A stretch of 43,139 nucleotides of DNA from Actinomycetes bacterium (GCA_021823165.1 JAKAOS010000004.1:1-43139), one strand, 5' to 3'. Counted from the first letter of the stretch, positions 33,858 to 42,547 are shown. The notes: generated by a model from the sequence alone, not told the origin. Made by a program: numbers and translations.

Positions 33858-34994
33858 GTGACCTACTTGAAAGCCGACATGCATGTTGTAGCGATGCTCA
33901 ATCCGGGGGATACCTCGGGTCTCACCGAGCTGTTTGCCAGCGGAGGGGTCGACCCTGACCGAGTAGTGGCCTTGATTGCCAAGTCCGAGGGGTCGGGCCT
34001 TCATAACGACTATGCGCGCGTATTCGCCGACCTGTCGCTGCGCCGGGCCCTGGCGGAGGCCCGGGGCGTAAGCATGGACCGGATCGGCGAGGAGGTGACC
34101 ATCGCGGTATCGGGTGGGACGCCGGGGGTCCTCTCGCCTCACGTGACGGTCATCACCCAGGCCGAGGTCGATTCCCGCCCGGCTTGGCTCGAGGGGGCCG
34201 GACTGGTAGTCGGACGGTCCCATACCGATCCCATCTTGCCCGAGGACATTGGCCGCGGCGCCCAGGTCGACAAGGTTGCCGCCGCCGTGCGCCAGGCCAT
34301 GAAGGGTGCTGGGGTGACTGATCCTGGCGAAGTGCACATGGTTCTGGTCAAGGGGCCAGCCCTGTCGGCCGCGGCCGTGGCCGACGCGACTTCCAGGGGT
34401 CAGACGGTGGTTACCCGGGATTTCGGCATAGGACCCATGGGCTCGATGTGCTGGTCCAACGACGGGTCAGCACTGGGCGTGGGGGTCGCGCTCGGTGAGA
34501 TCGATCGGCGGGACATAACCGACGATAAAATTCGCTCCGACTGGAGCCTCTTCTCCGAGGTAGCCGCAACGTCGTCTGGGGGAGAGAAGAGAGTGGGAGA
34601 GGTACTTCTCCTTGCCAACAGCCCGGACTCGGCCAGCGAGCTGAGGGTCGGGCATGGAATCACGCTGGACCTGGCCGACACCGGAGGGATCAAGGAGGCC
34701 CTGCGCAGCGCCGGGTTGGAGTTCGCCTGCTGTCCCAGTGAGGAACAAAAAGCCAGGGTGGTGCAGGTCTTTGCCAAGTTTGTACTACCGGGGACCGACA
34801 ACCTGAGAGGCCGACACATCACCGTCCTTGACGACCACGAATCCCATCACGTGGCCAAGGCGGTAGGGGGGGCGCTGGTGGTGGGGGTCACGGGTGAGCC
34901 GATGTCGTTCGTCTCGGGTGGGGAACGGAACTCGCACATGGGCCCCCCCGATGGCAACCCCGTCGCCGCGGTTGTGAGACGGGTGCAGCCGTGA
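33858..34994 (+). CDS. Ring-opening amidohydrolase (cyanuric acid hydrolase/barbiturase family)
   Basis: A 378-residue member of the AtzD/TrzD/barbiturase family, which hydrolytically opens cyanuric acid or barbituric acid rings. The three-fold repeat with a Lys-Ser pair in each domain is visible: K42 (LIAKSEGSG) with S85 (VSGGTPGVLSPH); K165 (MVLVKGPAL) with S239 or S240 (ATSSGGE); and K298 (EEQKARV) with S353 (FVSGGERNSHMGPPDGNPVAAV). The family's HQGPPGGGPVA ending is HMGPPDGNPVA here. The GTG start at 33858 follows AGAGGGGGATCA. The triads support real catalysis; whether the substrate is cyanurate, barbiturate or another ring cannot be read from sequence. Confidence 0.93.
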   Translation: MTYLKADMHVVAMLNPGDTSGLTELFASGGVDPDRVVALIAKSEGSGLHNDYARVFADLSLRRALAEARGVSMDRIGEEVTIAVSGGTPGVLSPHVTVITQAEVDSRPAWLEGAGLVVGRSHTDPILPEDIGRGAQVDKVAAAVRQAMKGAGVTDPGEVHMVLVKGPALSAAAVADATSRGQTVVTRDFGIGPMGSMCWSNDGSALGVGVALGEIDRRDITDDKIRSDWSLFSEVAATSSGGEKRVGEVLLLANSPDSASELRVGHGITLDLADTGGIKEALRSAGLEFACCPSEEQKARVVQVFAKFVLPGTDNLRGRHITVLDDHESHHVAKAVGGALVVGVTGEPMSFVSGGERNSHMGPPDGNPVAAVVRRVQP

Positions 34995-35707
34995 CGGCAC
35001 GGGTCAGGGAGGACGAACTGGCGGTCCGGATCGAACAGCCCAGCCTCGTCGACCTGGCCGCCGACAAGATAAGGAAGCTGCTCCTCGCCGGAACCATCAA
35101 GCCGGGCGAACGGGTCCGGGAAGAGTGGCTCAGCTCGATCCTTGGGGTTAGCCGTCCGCCGGTCCGCGAGGCCATCCAGGTCCTATTGCAACAGGGCCTC
35201 CTCGTCCGTTCACCGCGACGGGGGGTGAGGGTGGTGGACCTAACCGAGGATGACATTTCTGACATCTACTCACTTCGGGCTGCCCTCGACCGCTTTGCAA
35301 TCGAGCTGGGAGTGCCCATCAAGGATCGGTCTTCCCTGGATCCGCTCCGGCGAGCCATCGAGGACATGAAACGCTCCGTTGAGGCGGGTGATCACCCGGG
35401 CTACGTCGAGGCCAACCGGGGCTTCCATGTCGGTCTGATCGATCTCGGCGGCAATCGCCGGCTGACCATGACCTATGTGATGCTAATGAACCAGATGCAA
35501 CTGCTTATGAGCGTCAACCTTTCGCGCGAATCCGAGGCCGACCGCCAGCTGGGGGTGCACCGCCACGAGGAGTTGCTGGCCGCCATCGAGAGCAACGACC
35601 CCCAACAGGCACTCATAGCTCTCGACGCCCACGGCGAGCAGCGCTTCCTGCGGGACCCCCTGCCCGCCGCCACCGACGACGCGTCCGGCACCGATCGAAC
35701 GCGATGA
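34991..35707 (+). CDS. GntR/FadR-family (FCD) transcription regulator
   Basis: A 238-residue regulator with an N-terminal winged HTH (LVDLAADKIRKLLLAGTIKPGERVREEWLSSILGVSRPPVREAIQVLLQQGLLVRSPRRGVRVV) and a C-terminal all-helical FCD effector domain (about residues 85-220) containing candidate metal/effector ligands such as the Asp in LRAALDRFAIE and His in NRGFHVGL and GVHRHEELLAAI. It overlaps the preceding and following genes by 4 bp each. Being embedded in the operon, it most likely senses a pathway substrate or product and controls the divergent promoter region upstream of the binding-protein gene. Confidence 0.93.
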   Translation: MTARVREDELAVRIEQPSLVDLAADKIRKLLLAGTIKPGERVREEWLSSILGVSRPPVREAIQVLLQQGLLVRSPRRGVRVVDLTEDDISDIYSLRAALDRFAIELGVPIKDRSSLDPLRRAIEDMKRSVEAGDHPGYVEANRGFHVGLIDLGGNRRLTMTYVMLMNQMQLLMSVNLSRESEADRQLGVHRHEELLAAIESNDPQQALIALDAHGEQRFLRDPLPAATDDASGTDRTR

Positions 35708-36876
35708 GGGTCGAGTCCAGGAGGGCCGGGCGAGCTCTTCTCCAACTTCCGGGACCCACAAATGTGCCCGACGTGGTGCTTCAGAGCATATCTCGGCCGA
35801 CGCTCGATCATCGAGGGGAGGAGTTTTCTGACCTCGCTCGCAGCGTCCTGGCCGGTCTGGCCCCCCTGTTCGGGACATCGCGTCCAGTCGCCCTCTACCC
35901 CGGTTCCGGCACCGGGGGCTGGGAGGCGGCACTGGTCAACACCTGCAGCCCGGGCGACCGGGTCTTGGTCTTCGACAACGGGTTCTTTGCCGCCAAGTGG
36001 GGGAGGCTGGCGGCCCAGCTGGGGCTGGAGGTGGCAGTGATCGAGGGCGTGTGGGGTTCACCCGTCGACCCGGCGCTCCTGGCGGCTCAGCTGACCCGCG
36101 ATGCGGCAATTAGGGCGGTACTGGTCGTCCACAACGAGACCTCGACGGGAGTGACCAGCGACATAGCCGCCGTCAGGGCGGCCATCGATGACGTCGGTCA
36201 CGATGCCCTGCTCCTGGTCGACGCCGTCTCGTCGCTGGGTGCGATGCCCGTTTACCACGACGCCTGGCGAGCCGACATAACCGTCACAGCTTCCCAAAAG
36301 GGCCTCATGTTGCCGCCGGGCCTTGTTGCGCTGGCGGTGTCGGGGAAGGCCCATCAGGCCCGCCAGACGGCCCAGATGCCGTGCAGCTACTGGGATTTCG
36401 AGCCCATGCTGGAGGCGGCGAGCACGGGGTCGTTCCCCTACACCCCCTCGTCCAATCTGATAGCCGGCTTGGCTACCGCTCTCGATTTGATCGAGTCCGA
36501 GGGCCTGGACCGGGTGTATGCCCGCCACCGGCGCTTGGCCGAGGCCGTTCGGGTGGCAGTTGCGGCGTGGGGCCTACCAACCGTATGCCGGGACCCGGGG
36601 TCATTCAGCTCATCGGTGACCGGAGTCGTGCTGCCCTCCGGCGTAGATGAAGTGGCCGTGCGGTCCGAGCTGCTGTCCCGATTCGGACTAACCCTTGGGG
36701 GAGGGCTGGGACGGCTGGCCGGGTCATGCCTTAGGATCGGCCACCTCGGCGATGTCGACGAGATGATGATCATCTCGACCCTGGCGGCCACCGAGACGGT
36801 GCTCGCCGAGATTGCCCAGACCCCTCGGGGCGGTGTGGAGGCAGCCATGGAGTTGCTTGGCAATGGCCGGCCATGA
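35704..36876 (+). CDS. Class V aminotransferase (alanine/ureidoglycine-glyoxylate type)
   Basis: A 390-residue PLP-dependent aminotransferase of the alanine-glyoxylate/serine-pyruvate group, which includes PucG (ureidoglycine-glyoxylate aminotransferase). Features: LLQLPGPTNVPDVVLQSISRPTLDHRGEEF, VALYPGSGTGGWEAAL, the PLP-pocket block HNETSTGVTSDIAAV, LLVDAVSSLGAMPV and the Schiff-base Lys in TVTASQKGLMLPPGLVALAV. The operon position after an amidase and a ring-opening hydrolase makes a ureidoglycine-like or amino-carbonyl intermediate plausible. Glyoxylate as acceptor is an inference from the family. It is the last gene of the operon. Confidence 0.9.
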   Translation: MRVESRRAGRALLQLPGPTNVPDVVLQSISRPTLDHRGEEFSDLARSVLAGLAPLFGTSRPVALYPGSGTGGWEAALVNTCSPGDRVLVFDNGFFAAKWGRLAAQLGLEVAVIEGVWGSPVDPALLAAQLTRDAAIRAVLVVHNETSTGVTSDIAAVRAAIDDVGHDALLLVDAVSSLGAMPVYHDAWRADITVTASQKGLMLPPGLVALAVSGKAHQARQTAQMPCSYWDFEPMLEAASTGSFPYTPSSNLIAGLATALDLIESEGLDRVYARHRRLAEAVRVAVAAWGLPTVCRDPGSFSSSVTGVVLPSGVDEVAVRSELLSRFGLTLGGGLGRLAGSCLRIGHLGDVDEMMIISTLAATETVLAEIAQTPRGGVEAAMELLGNGRP

Positions 36877-37031
36877 GGCGTTCTCTGCCACCCACATCGA
36901 TATCGATCCCGGCCAGATCCAATCCAAACAGATGGGGGTGTCCCGAATCAGCGGCGTAGCCCAGCCATAGGCGGAGGCTGGCCCGGCCGGCTGTCACCGC
37001 GGCGAACATTGTGCGACTTGGATAGCCAAGC

Positions 37032-37145
37032 GAGCCCACGTCGTATCTTCCACGCCCATTTGGGGTCCTGGCAGGCTGTAGCCTCGGGGTGTGAGTGCTA
37101 CTGACTCCTCCGACCCGGCCCTAACCTCTTCTCCTCGCCCACCGG
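37032..37145 (+). repeat. 114-bp repeat, copy 2 (ndh leader and start)
   Basis: This copy spans 59 bp upstream of the NDH-2 GTG (37091) and its first ~18 codons. It matches 27471-27584 without gaps. It is presumably the parental copy because it is joined to a complete gene. Confidence 0.85.
37073..37084. promoter_or_regulatory. Inverted repeat AGGCTGTAGCCT before ndh
   Basis: Arms AGGCT and AGCCT around a 2-bp centre, ending 6 bp before the ndh start. Arms are conserved in the degenerate copy at 27512-27523. A candidate operator or translation-controlling hairpin. Confidence 0.35.
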
Positions 37146-38422
37146 CGGCCGCGACACGCGTGCTGATCATCGGTGCAGGCTTTGCAGGCCTTGCCGCCCT
37201 GGCGGGTTTTGATGGCACCGGGGTCAAGGTGACCCTGGTCGACCGGCATAACTACACCACCTTTCAGCCGCTGCTCTACCAGGTCGCCACGGCGGGCCTG
37301 GATGCGGGCGACGTTGCCTTTTCGGCCCGCCAACTGGTGCGGCACAGGCCGTGGGCGGAGTTCACCACCGGGGAGGTGGTGGGCATCGACTGGTCGAGAA
37401 AAGAAGCCTTGCTGTCAGATGGCAGGGCTCTCGCGTTTGACTTCCTGATCCTGGCGGCGGGTGCGGTTACCAACTACTTCGGGGTCTCCGGAGCCGAAGA
37501 GAACTCCCTTGCCATCTACACCCTGGAGGATGCCCTCGAGGTGAGGGCCAGGTTGTATAGCCAGCTGGAAGCGGCAGACTCAAATCCAACCGACGGGGCC
37601 CTGACCTTCGTTGTCGTCGGAGGTGGAGCAACCGGCGTCGAGATGGCCGGTGCCCTGGCCGAACTCCTGCACGCCTCTTTGGAGCGCGACTATCCCCATC
37701 TGCGGCCCTCCTTTGCCCGAGTACTCCTCGTCGAGCGGCAGGACGGCCTGCTCGGGGCCTTTGACGAGTCGCTCGGCCGGTATACGGTGAAGGAACTGAG
37801 CCGCAGGGGCGTCGAGGTGCGCCTCGGGGAGTCGGTGAAGGAGATCAGGCCCGGCGAGGTGCAGCTCGGCTCGGGCGAGGTGGTCAAGGCGTGTTTGATT
37901 GTGTGGGGTGCCGGGGTGGCTGCCTCCCCCCTCGGTGCCAAGATCGACGCAGAGCTGACCAGGGCGGGGCGGATCGTGGTGGCGGACGACCTTCGTTTTG
38001 GCGGCAGGCCGGATGCCTTTGCCGTTGGGGACATAGCTGCGGCTCCGATGGCTCCCGGTGGCGAGATTGCTCCCCAGCTTGCCCAGCCGGCGATCCAGGC
38101 GGGAGCACATGCCGCCAAACAGATTCTCCGGCTTATAGAGGGCAAGGAAACCGAGGCCTTCCACTACCGGGACAAGGGAACCATGGCAACGATCGGCCGG
38201 CATGCGGCCGTGGCCCAGCTCAACTGGGGGATCGATCTGCGTGGGGCGCCGGCCTGGATTGCCTGGCTGGCCCTTCACCTGGTGACCCTCCTCGGGATGA
38301 GGAATCGGCTGGCGGTGTTGGTCAACTGGGCCTGGCGTTATCTTTCGTGGTGGAGGGGGCCTCGTTTGATAGTCGGGGCGGAAACCGGGAGGAGCGCCGC
38401 CCCGACAAGAGCCCAGGAGTAG
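37091..38422 (+). CDS. ndh: Type II NADH dehydrogenase (NDH-2)
   Basis: A 443-residue monotopic flavoprotein that passes electrons from NADH to quinone without pumping protons. It has an FAD-binding Rossmann motif (VLIIGAGFAGLAALAGF), the HNYTTFQPLLYQVATAGL segment typical of NDH-2, a second Rossmann motif for NADH (VVVGGGATGVEMAGALAEL), the FAD-contact block FAVGDIAAAP and a quinone-site region QLAQPAIQAGAHAAKQI. The C-terminus (WIAWLALHLVTLLGMRNRLAVLVNWAWRYLSW) is the membrane-binding amphipathic part. GTG 37091 lies within the duplicated leader. The product may help to recycle NADH from catabolism. Confidence 0.95.
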   Translation: MSATDSSDPALTSSPRPPAAATRVLIIGAGFAGLAALAGFDGTGVKVTLVDRHNYTTFQPLLYQVATAGLDAGDVAFSARQLVRHRPWAEFTTGEVVGIDWSRKEALLSDGRALAFDFLILAAGAVTNYFGVSGAEENSLAIYTLEDALEVRARLYSQLEAADSNPTDGALTFVVVGGGATGVEMAGALAELLHASLERDYPHLRPSFARVLLVERQDGLLGAFDESLGRYTVKELSRRGVEVRLGESVKEIRPGEVQLGSGEVVKACLIVWGAGVAASPLGAKIDAELTRAGRIVVADDLRFGGRPDAFAVGDIAAAPMAPGGEIAPQLAQPAIQAGAHAAKQILRLIEGKETEAFHYRDKGTMATIGRHAAVAQLNWGIDLRGAPAWIAWLALHLVTLLGMRNRLAVLVNWAWRYLSWWRGPRLIVGAETGRSAAPTRAQE

Positions 38423-38502
38423 GTGACCGGCCTTGGCCGCTGCAGCTCGTTGCCGCTTTCAGCCGAGGCCCGGTTCCCTCGAGCCCGGCTAACCTGCGCT
38501 GC

Positions 38503-38585
38503 GGAGGGGTGGCAGAGAGGCCGATTGCGAAGCTCTTGAAAAGCTTTGGGCGAGAGCCCCGGGGGTTCGAATCCCTCCCCCTCCG
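38503..38585 (+). tRNA. tRNA-Ser (anticodon UGA)
   Basis: A class II tRNA: acceptor GGAGGGG pairs with CCCCTCC, anticodon stem AAGCT/AGCTT with loop CTTGAAA (anticodon TGA), long variable arm GGGC-GAGA-GCCC and T-loop TTCGAAT. The discriminator is G. The CCA end is not encoded. Confidence 0.95.
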
Positions 38586-38656
38586 CGCTATGGGCCAGCG
38601 CTGGAGTCCGCGGTAGCTGTCAGGACTCGGAGCGGTAGAGCGTTGCCGGGCTGCCG

Positions 38657-39604
38657 TCAGTTCTTTGTTTCGACCTGGGACTGCAAAGACTCCACCCATT
38701 CCGCAGCCTTGGCCCACGCCGCCTCTGCTTCTCGGCGCCGCTTGGGGCCGTCCTTCCCGGCTGCCGGATAGGAGCCGAGAAACTTGACCCCCTCGAGTTC
38801 GACGTGGAGATTGCGAAGGCAGTCCGCCACCATGGCGTCTTCGACGTGGCCGTCCAGGTCCAAAACGAAGCAGTACTGTCCGAGGCCCTGCTTTGTGGGC
38901 CGGGACTCCAGGCGGGTGAGGTTGATGGACCGGGCGGCGAACTGCTCCAGGATCGCCAAGAGGCTTCCCGGCCGGTCGAAGCGCTGGAAGCAGACCACGG
39001 TGGTCCGATCGTGGCCGGTGGGGGCGGGTATGCCTTCGACTGCCAGGGCAACGAATCGAGTTTGGTTGCCCAGATGGTCCTCGATGTTTGCCGAGAGGAT
39101 CTCCAACCCGTAAAGAGGTCCTGCCATGGCCGGAGCGATCGCAGCTCTTCCCCGCCCCCCGGATGCAACGATCCGGGCCGCCTCGGCGGTCGAGTTGGTC
39201 GGGACCAAAACTGCACCCGGAAGCATCCGGGCCAAAAAGGCACGGCATTGGGCCGCCGCGACTGGGTAGGTGAGAACTTCGGTTATGTCCTCAAAGGCAC
39301 TGCCCGCTGGTCCCATCAGCTGCAGGTGGACATCGAGCACGACTTCTCTCTGGATGAGCAGATCCTGGCCGAAGATGAGGTTGTCAAGGGTGGCGTTGAC
39401 GCTGCCTTCGATGGAGTTCTCGATCGGGGCGAAGCCCCAGGTGCCCTTTTCGCCGGCCGCTGCCAGTACCTTTTCAAAGCTTGCCATCGGCAGGCGTTCC
39501 ATGGTCGATAGTTCCGCATCGCCGGCCAAGGCTTCCTCGGTAAAGGTGCCGGCCGGCCCGAGATACGCGATGCGAGCTCGATGCGGGTCGGCTGCAGGCT
39601 TCAT
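38657..39604 (-). CDS. pheA: Prephenate dehydratase with ACT domain
   Basis: Converts prephenate to phenylpyruvate for phenylalanine synthesis. I start at ATG 39604 (315 aa, MKPAADPHRARIAYLGPAGTFTEEAL) because homology begins there; the track start at 39814 runs through the divergent larB start. Catalytic-domain features include YLGPAGTFTEEAL, GFAPIENSIEGSVNATLDNL and the essential TRF motif in NQTRFVALAVEG. The C-terminal ACT domain has the Phe-binding ESRP motif in NLTRLESRPTKQ, so feedback inhibition by phenylalanine is expected. It diverges from larB with about 20 bp between starts. Confidence 0.95.
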   Translation of the reverse strand: MKPAADPHRARIAYLGPAGTFTEEALAGDAELSTMERLPMASFEKVLAAAGEKGTWGFAPIENSIEGSVNATLDNLIFGQDLLIQREVVLDVHLQLMGPAGSAFEDITEVLTYPVAAAQCRAFLARMLPGAVLVPTNSTAEAARIVASGGRGRAAIAPAMAGPLYGLEILSANIEDHLGNQTRFVALAVEGIPAPTGHDRTTVVCFQRFDRPGSLLAILEQFAARSINLTRLESRPTKQGLGQYCFVLDLDGHVEDAMVADCLRNLHVELEGVKFLGSYPAAGKDGPKRRREAEAAWAKAAEWVESLQSQVETKN

Positions 39605-39625
39605 TACGGGCAGGATAGTTAGGCC

Positions 39626-40381
39626 ATGGACGAAACCACTCTGCGCCGCTTGCTCTTTGAAGTTACAACGGGAGAGACGAGCGCTGATGACGCCGTTCGC
39701 AGGCTGAAGCGCCTCCCCTTTGCCGATCTCGGCATCGCCAAGGTTGACCACCACCGGGTACTGCGCCAGGGCCTGCCGGAGGCCGTCTATGGACCCGGGA
39801 AGTCTCCAGAGCATGCGGCCGCCGTGGTGGCGGAGTTGCTCTCCGAGCCCGCCGGGGGGCCGGTATTGCTTACCAGGGCCACCCCTGATCAGGTGGGGGC
39901 TGCCCTGGAGCTTTCACCGGGTGGCAAGGAATACGCCTCCGGTTCCCCACACTTACAGACCGTGGTTTGGCGCCCCGGCCATCCCAAAGACGGGCGAGTG
40001 GTGGTGATAACCGCAGGCACCGCCGATCTGCCTGTGGCAACCGAAGCCCTGGTGACCCTGGAGGCCTACGGATATTCCCCGGACCTGTATGCCGACTGTG
40101 GGGTCGCGGGTATTCATCGGCTCTTTTCCCACCAAGATGCCCTGATGGAGGCAGACGCGGTGATCGTGGTTGCAGGTATGGAGGGAGCGCTTGCCTCGGT
40201 CGTTGGGGGGCTGACCCCGGCGGCGGTGGTGGCGGTTCCGACCAGCGTCGGCTACGGCGCCGGACTCGAAGGAGTGACGGCCCTCCTTGGGATGTTGGCC
40301 TCCTGCGCCGCAGGCTTGAGCGTTGTGGGAATCGACAACGGCTTCGGAGCCGCCTGTGCTGTGGCCAGGGCGCTTCGGTGA
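39626..40381 (+). CDS. larB: LarB, nickel-pincer cofactor biosynthesis carboxylase
   Basis: A 251-residue LarB homologue, which carboxylates and hydrolyses nicotinic acid adenine dinucleotide at the first step of nickel-pincer nucleotide synthesis. The N-terminal part (LRRLLFEVTTGETSADDAVRRLKRLPFADLGIAKVDHHRVLRQGLPEAVYG) and the PurE-like C-terminal domain (VVVITAGTADLPVATEALVTLEAYG, DCGVAGIHRLF, VVAGMEGALASVVGGL, VPTSVGYGAGLEGVTALLGMLASC) are diagnostic. It overlaps larC by 4 bp. Confidence 0.95.
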   Translation: MDETTLRRLLFEVTTGETSADDAVRRLKRLPFADLGIAKVDHHRVLRQGLPEAVYGPGKSPEHAAAVVAELLSEPAGGPVLLTRATPDQVGAALELSPGGKEYASGSPHLQTVVWRPGHPKDGRVVVITAGTADLPVATEALVTLEAYGYSPDLYADCGVAGIHRLFSHQDALMEADAVIVVAGMEGALASVVGGLTPAAVVAVPTSVGYGAGLEGVTALLGMLASCAAGLSVVGIDNGFGAACAVARALR

Positions 40382-41616
40382 ACCAGGCCACTTCGCTGAA
40401 CACCGCCCCCAGGGCCCGGATCGCTTGGTTCAACTGCTTTGCAGGCATCTCGGGGGATATGGCGCTGGGAGCCCTGCTGGATGCCGGCGCCTCCATCGAT
40501 GCGGTCCGCGGTGCGCTCGAGGGTTTGTCGGTTCCGGGGTGGACCCTCGGGGCGGAGCAGACCATGCGGGGGGGATTGGCCGCCCTCCGAGCCGTGGTGG
40601 GCACCTCCGATCCCGGAATACCCCGCAATCACGCCTCCATCGCCGAACTTCTGGGCGCCTCTTCGCTGGAAGAAGGGGTTAAACGGCGTGCCCTTGCCGT
40701 CTTTGCCGCCCTGGCCGACGCCGAGGGGCGGCTCCACCGAGAGGATCCCTCCAAGGTCCACTTCCACGAGGTCGGTTCCCTCGATGCGATCGTGGACGTG
40801 GTGGGAGTATGTGCAGCCCTGGCGGATTTGGGAGTGGGTGATGTTGCATGCTCCTCGGTGGCCCTTGGCACCGGAACGGTGCGTTGCAGCCACGGCCTTC
40901 TCCCCAACCCCGCCCCCGCCGTGGTCGAGTTGCTGAGGGGCATGTCGACCCACGGCATCCCCACGCCATACGAACTCACGACTCCCACCGGAGCGGCGTT
41001 GCTGGCGGGGCTCTCAGCGTCCTGCGGCCCCCAGCCAGCCATGGTGGGGATCGCCGCGGGTTATGGAGCGGGCAGTCGAGACCTGGATGAAATGCCCAAC
41101 GTGTGCCAAGTGGTGATCGGTGACGCAGTAGAGGAGGGCCCCTCGCTATCCGGCGGCCAGCCGGTGGTGCTGTTGGAGACGAACCTGGACGACGTGACCG
41201 GGGAAGTTTTGGCCGGAGCTGCCGCGGCGGCCCTGGCCGAGGGAGCCTTTGACGCCTGGATCAGTGATGCGGTCATGAAGAAGGGGCGCCCGGCCCATGT
41301 CCTGCATGTCCTATGCGATCCTGCTTTGGTCTCTGGACTGGTGGAGTTGATCCGGCATCAGACCGCCAGCCCCGGCGTGAGGGCCCAGACGCTTACCAGG
41401 TGGGCTGCACCGAGGAAGATCTCCTGGGTCGAGGTCGGTGGCCACAAGATCGGCATCAAGCACTCGCGCTATGGGGCAAAGCCCGAGCATGACGACGCAG
41501 CGGCAGCCGCTTTGGCACTTGGGGTTCCCCTGCGAGCGGTGCTGGATGCCGCCCGCAGGGAGTGGGATTTGAACGGTGGTAACGGAGGAGAGGACGCACA
41601 GGGCGTGACCGGTTAG
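40378..41616 (+). CDS. larC: LarC, nickel insertion (cyclometallase) protein
   Basis: The track frame starts at 39967, but the GTG at 40378, overlapping the larB stop, gives a proper LarC start: VNQATSLNTAPRARIAWFNCFAGISGDMALGALLDAG (412 aa). LarC inserts nickel into the pincer cofactor in a CTP-dependent reaction. Other family blocks are HFHEVGSLDAIVDVVGVCAAL, GTGTVRCSHGLLPNPAPAVVELL, YELTTPTGAALLAG, and the C-terminal part VLLETNLDDVTGEVLAGAAAAALAEGAFDAWISDAVMKKGRPAHVLHVLC. It is a single unbroken frame, unlike Lactiplantibacillus larC, which needs a frameshift. LarA and LarE are not in the window. Confidence 0.95.
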   Translation: MNQATSLNTAPRARIAWFNCFAGISGDMALGALLDAGASIDAVRGALEGLSVPGWTLGAEQTMRGGLAALRAVVGTSDPGIPRNHASIAELLGASSLEEGVKRRALAVFAALADAEGRLHREDPSKVHFHEVGSLDAIVDVVGVCAALADLGVGDVACSSVALGTGTVRCSHGLLPNPAPAVVELLRGMSTHGIPTPYELTTPTGAALLAGLSASCGPQPAMVGIAAGYGAGSRDLDEMPNVCQVVIGDAVEEGPSLSGGQPVVLLETNLDDVTGEVLAGAAAAALAEGAFDAWISDAVMKKGRPAHVLHVLCDPALVSGLVELIRHQTASPGVRAQTLTRWAAPRKISWVEVGGHKIGIKHSRYGAKPEHDDAAAAALALGVPLRAVLDAARREWDLNGGNGGEDAQGVTG

Positions 41617-41971
41617 TCCCGCTTTAGGGATAATTTACGGTTCATTTGGCACCGGCGCCTGCCGATGAAGGAGCTGTGCCGTTCGAAATCCGATGCCGAA
41701 TACACCCCGTCGGCAACAGGGCCGGAGTTGTCTTGGCGGAGAGCCGGGGGACCTTGGCCCCGGCCGCCCATGCAGCCGGGGCTGTCAGGGCATCTCGGCA
41801 TACGCCCGGCACCCCCACATGCTTTGTCCCATGCCCCATCAACTGGGGGGGAGACGGCCGGCGACTCGGAGACTTGGGAAACCAGCAGTCTTATGAAGGC
41901 CAGCCCTGCCGCATCGGAGCGGACCCATGGGAGGCCCCGGCTTCCCGGGATCGTGTCGGGGGGCCGTTCTC
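41617..41971. other. Intergenic stretch between larC and fliW
   Basis: About 355 bp. No convincing gene: the frames present have no family features. GGGATAATTTACGG at about 41627-41640 resembles a -10 region and may contribute to fliW expression, but I cannot define a matching -35. Confidence 0.4.
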
Positions 41972-42388
41972 ATGAGTGCCAAAGCATCCCCGGGAGAGGC
42001 GGCTGTGGGCTTGCTGGTGGAGTTCCCGAGGGGCCTTGTGGGTTTTTCCGCCGCCCGTCGCTTCGAGCTGGTTGAACTCGATGGCCTGGCGCCCTTTATG
42101 AAGCTGAGGAGCCTCGACGAGGCCGGGCTGGGCTTTGTGGTGGTCCCCCCGGGGCGGTATTTCCCCGATTACCTGGTGGAGCTGGACCAAGACACGGCGG
42201 CGCTCCTGGGCCTGGGGCGCCCCGAGGATGCTGCAACTTTGCTGATTGTCACGGTTCCCAGATCTGTGGGCCCGCCTGCGGTGAACCTATTGGGGCCCAT
42301 CGTCCTCAACCCTTTTTCCGGCCGTGCGGCTCAGGTCGTCCAGCTCGGCGCGGAGTACGCGGTGAGCGTGCCCCTTGTCGGGAGTTGA
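41972..42388 (+). CDS. fliW: FliW flagellar assembly factor (CsrA antagonist)
   Basis: A 138-residue protein from ATG 41972, after GGGGGGCC; the track's upstream start adds an unlikely N-terminus. FliW binds CsrA and relieves repression of flagellin mRNA. Family features are VEFPRGLVGFSAARRFELVELD near the start, PFMKLRSLDEAGLGFVVVPPGRYFPDY in the middle and the late block VTVPRSVGPPAVNLLGPIVLNPFSGRAAQVV. The neighbouring csrA on the opposite strand strengthens the call. Confidence 0.9.
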   Translation: MSAKASPGEAAVGLLVEFPRGLVGFSAARRFELVELDGLAPFMKLRSLDEAGLGFVVVPPGRYFPDYLVELDQDTAALLGLGRPEDAATLLIVTVPRSVGPPAVNLLGPIVLNPFSGRAAQVVQLGAEYAVSVPLVGS

Positions 42389-42547
42389 GGGTCGGGATGG
42401 CCGACGGGCCCTGTCGCTGGCCGACCTCATCCCATTCCTTGCCGGATGAAAACCTCATCGACAAGGCGTTTCCTTCTCGTCCAATACCGAAACTTCCCCG
42501 GCTCGAAGCGGAGACTCCTTCAGGTGAGACACCCAACGGCCCCGGGC

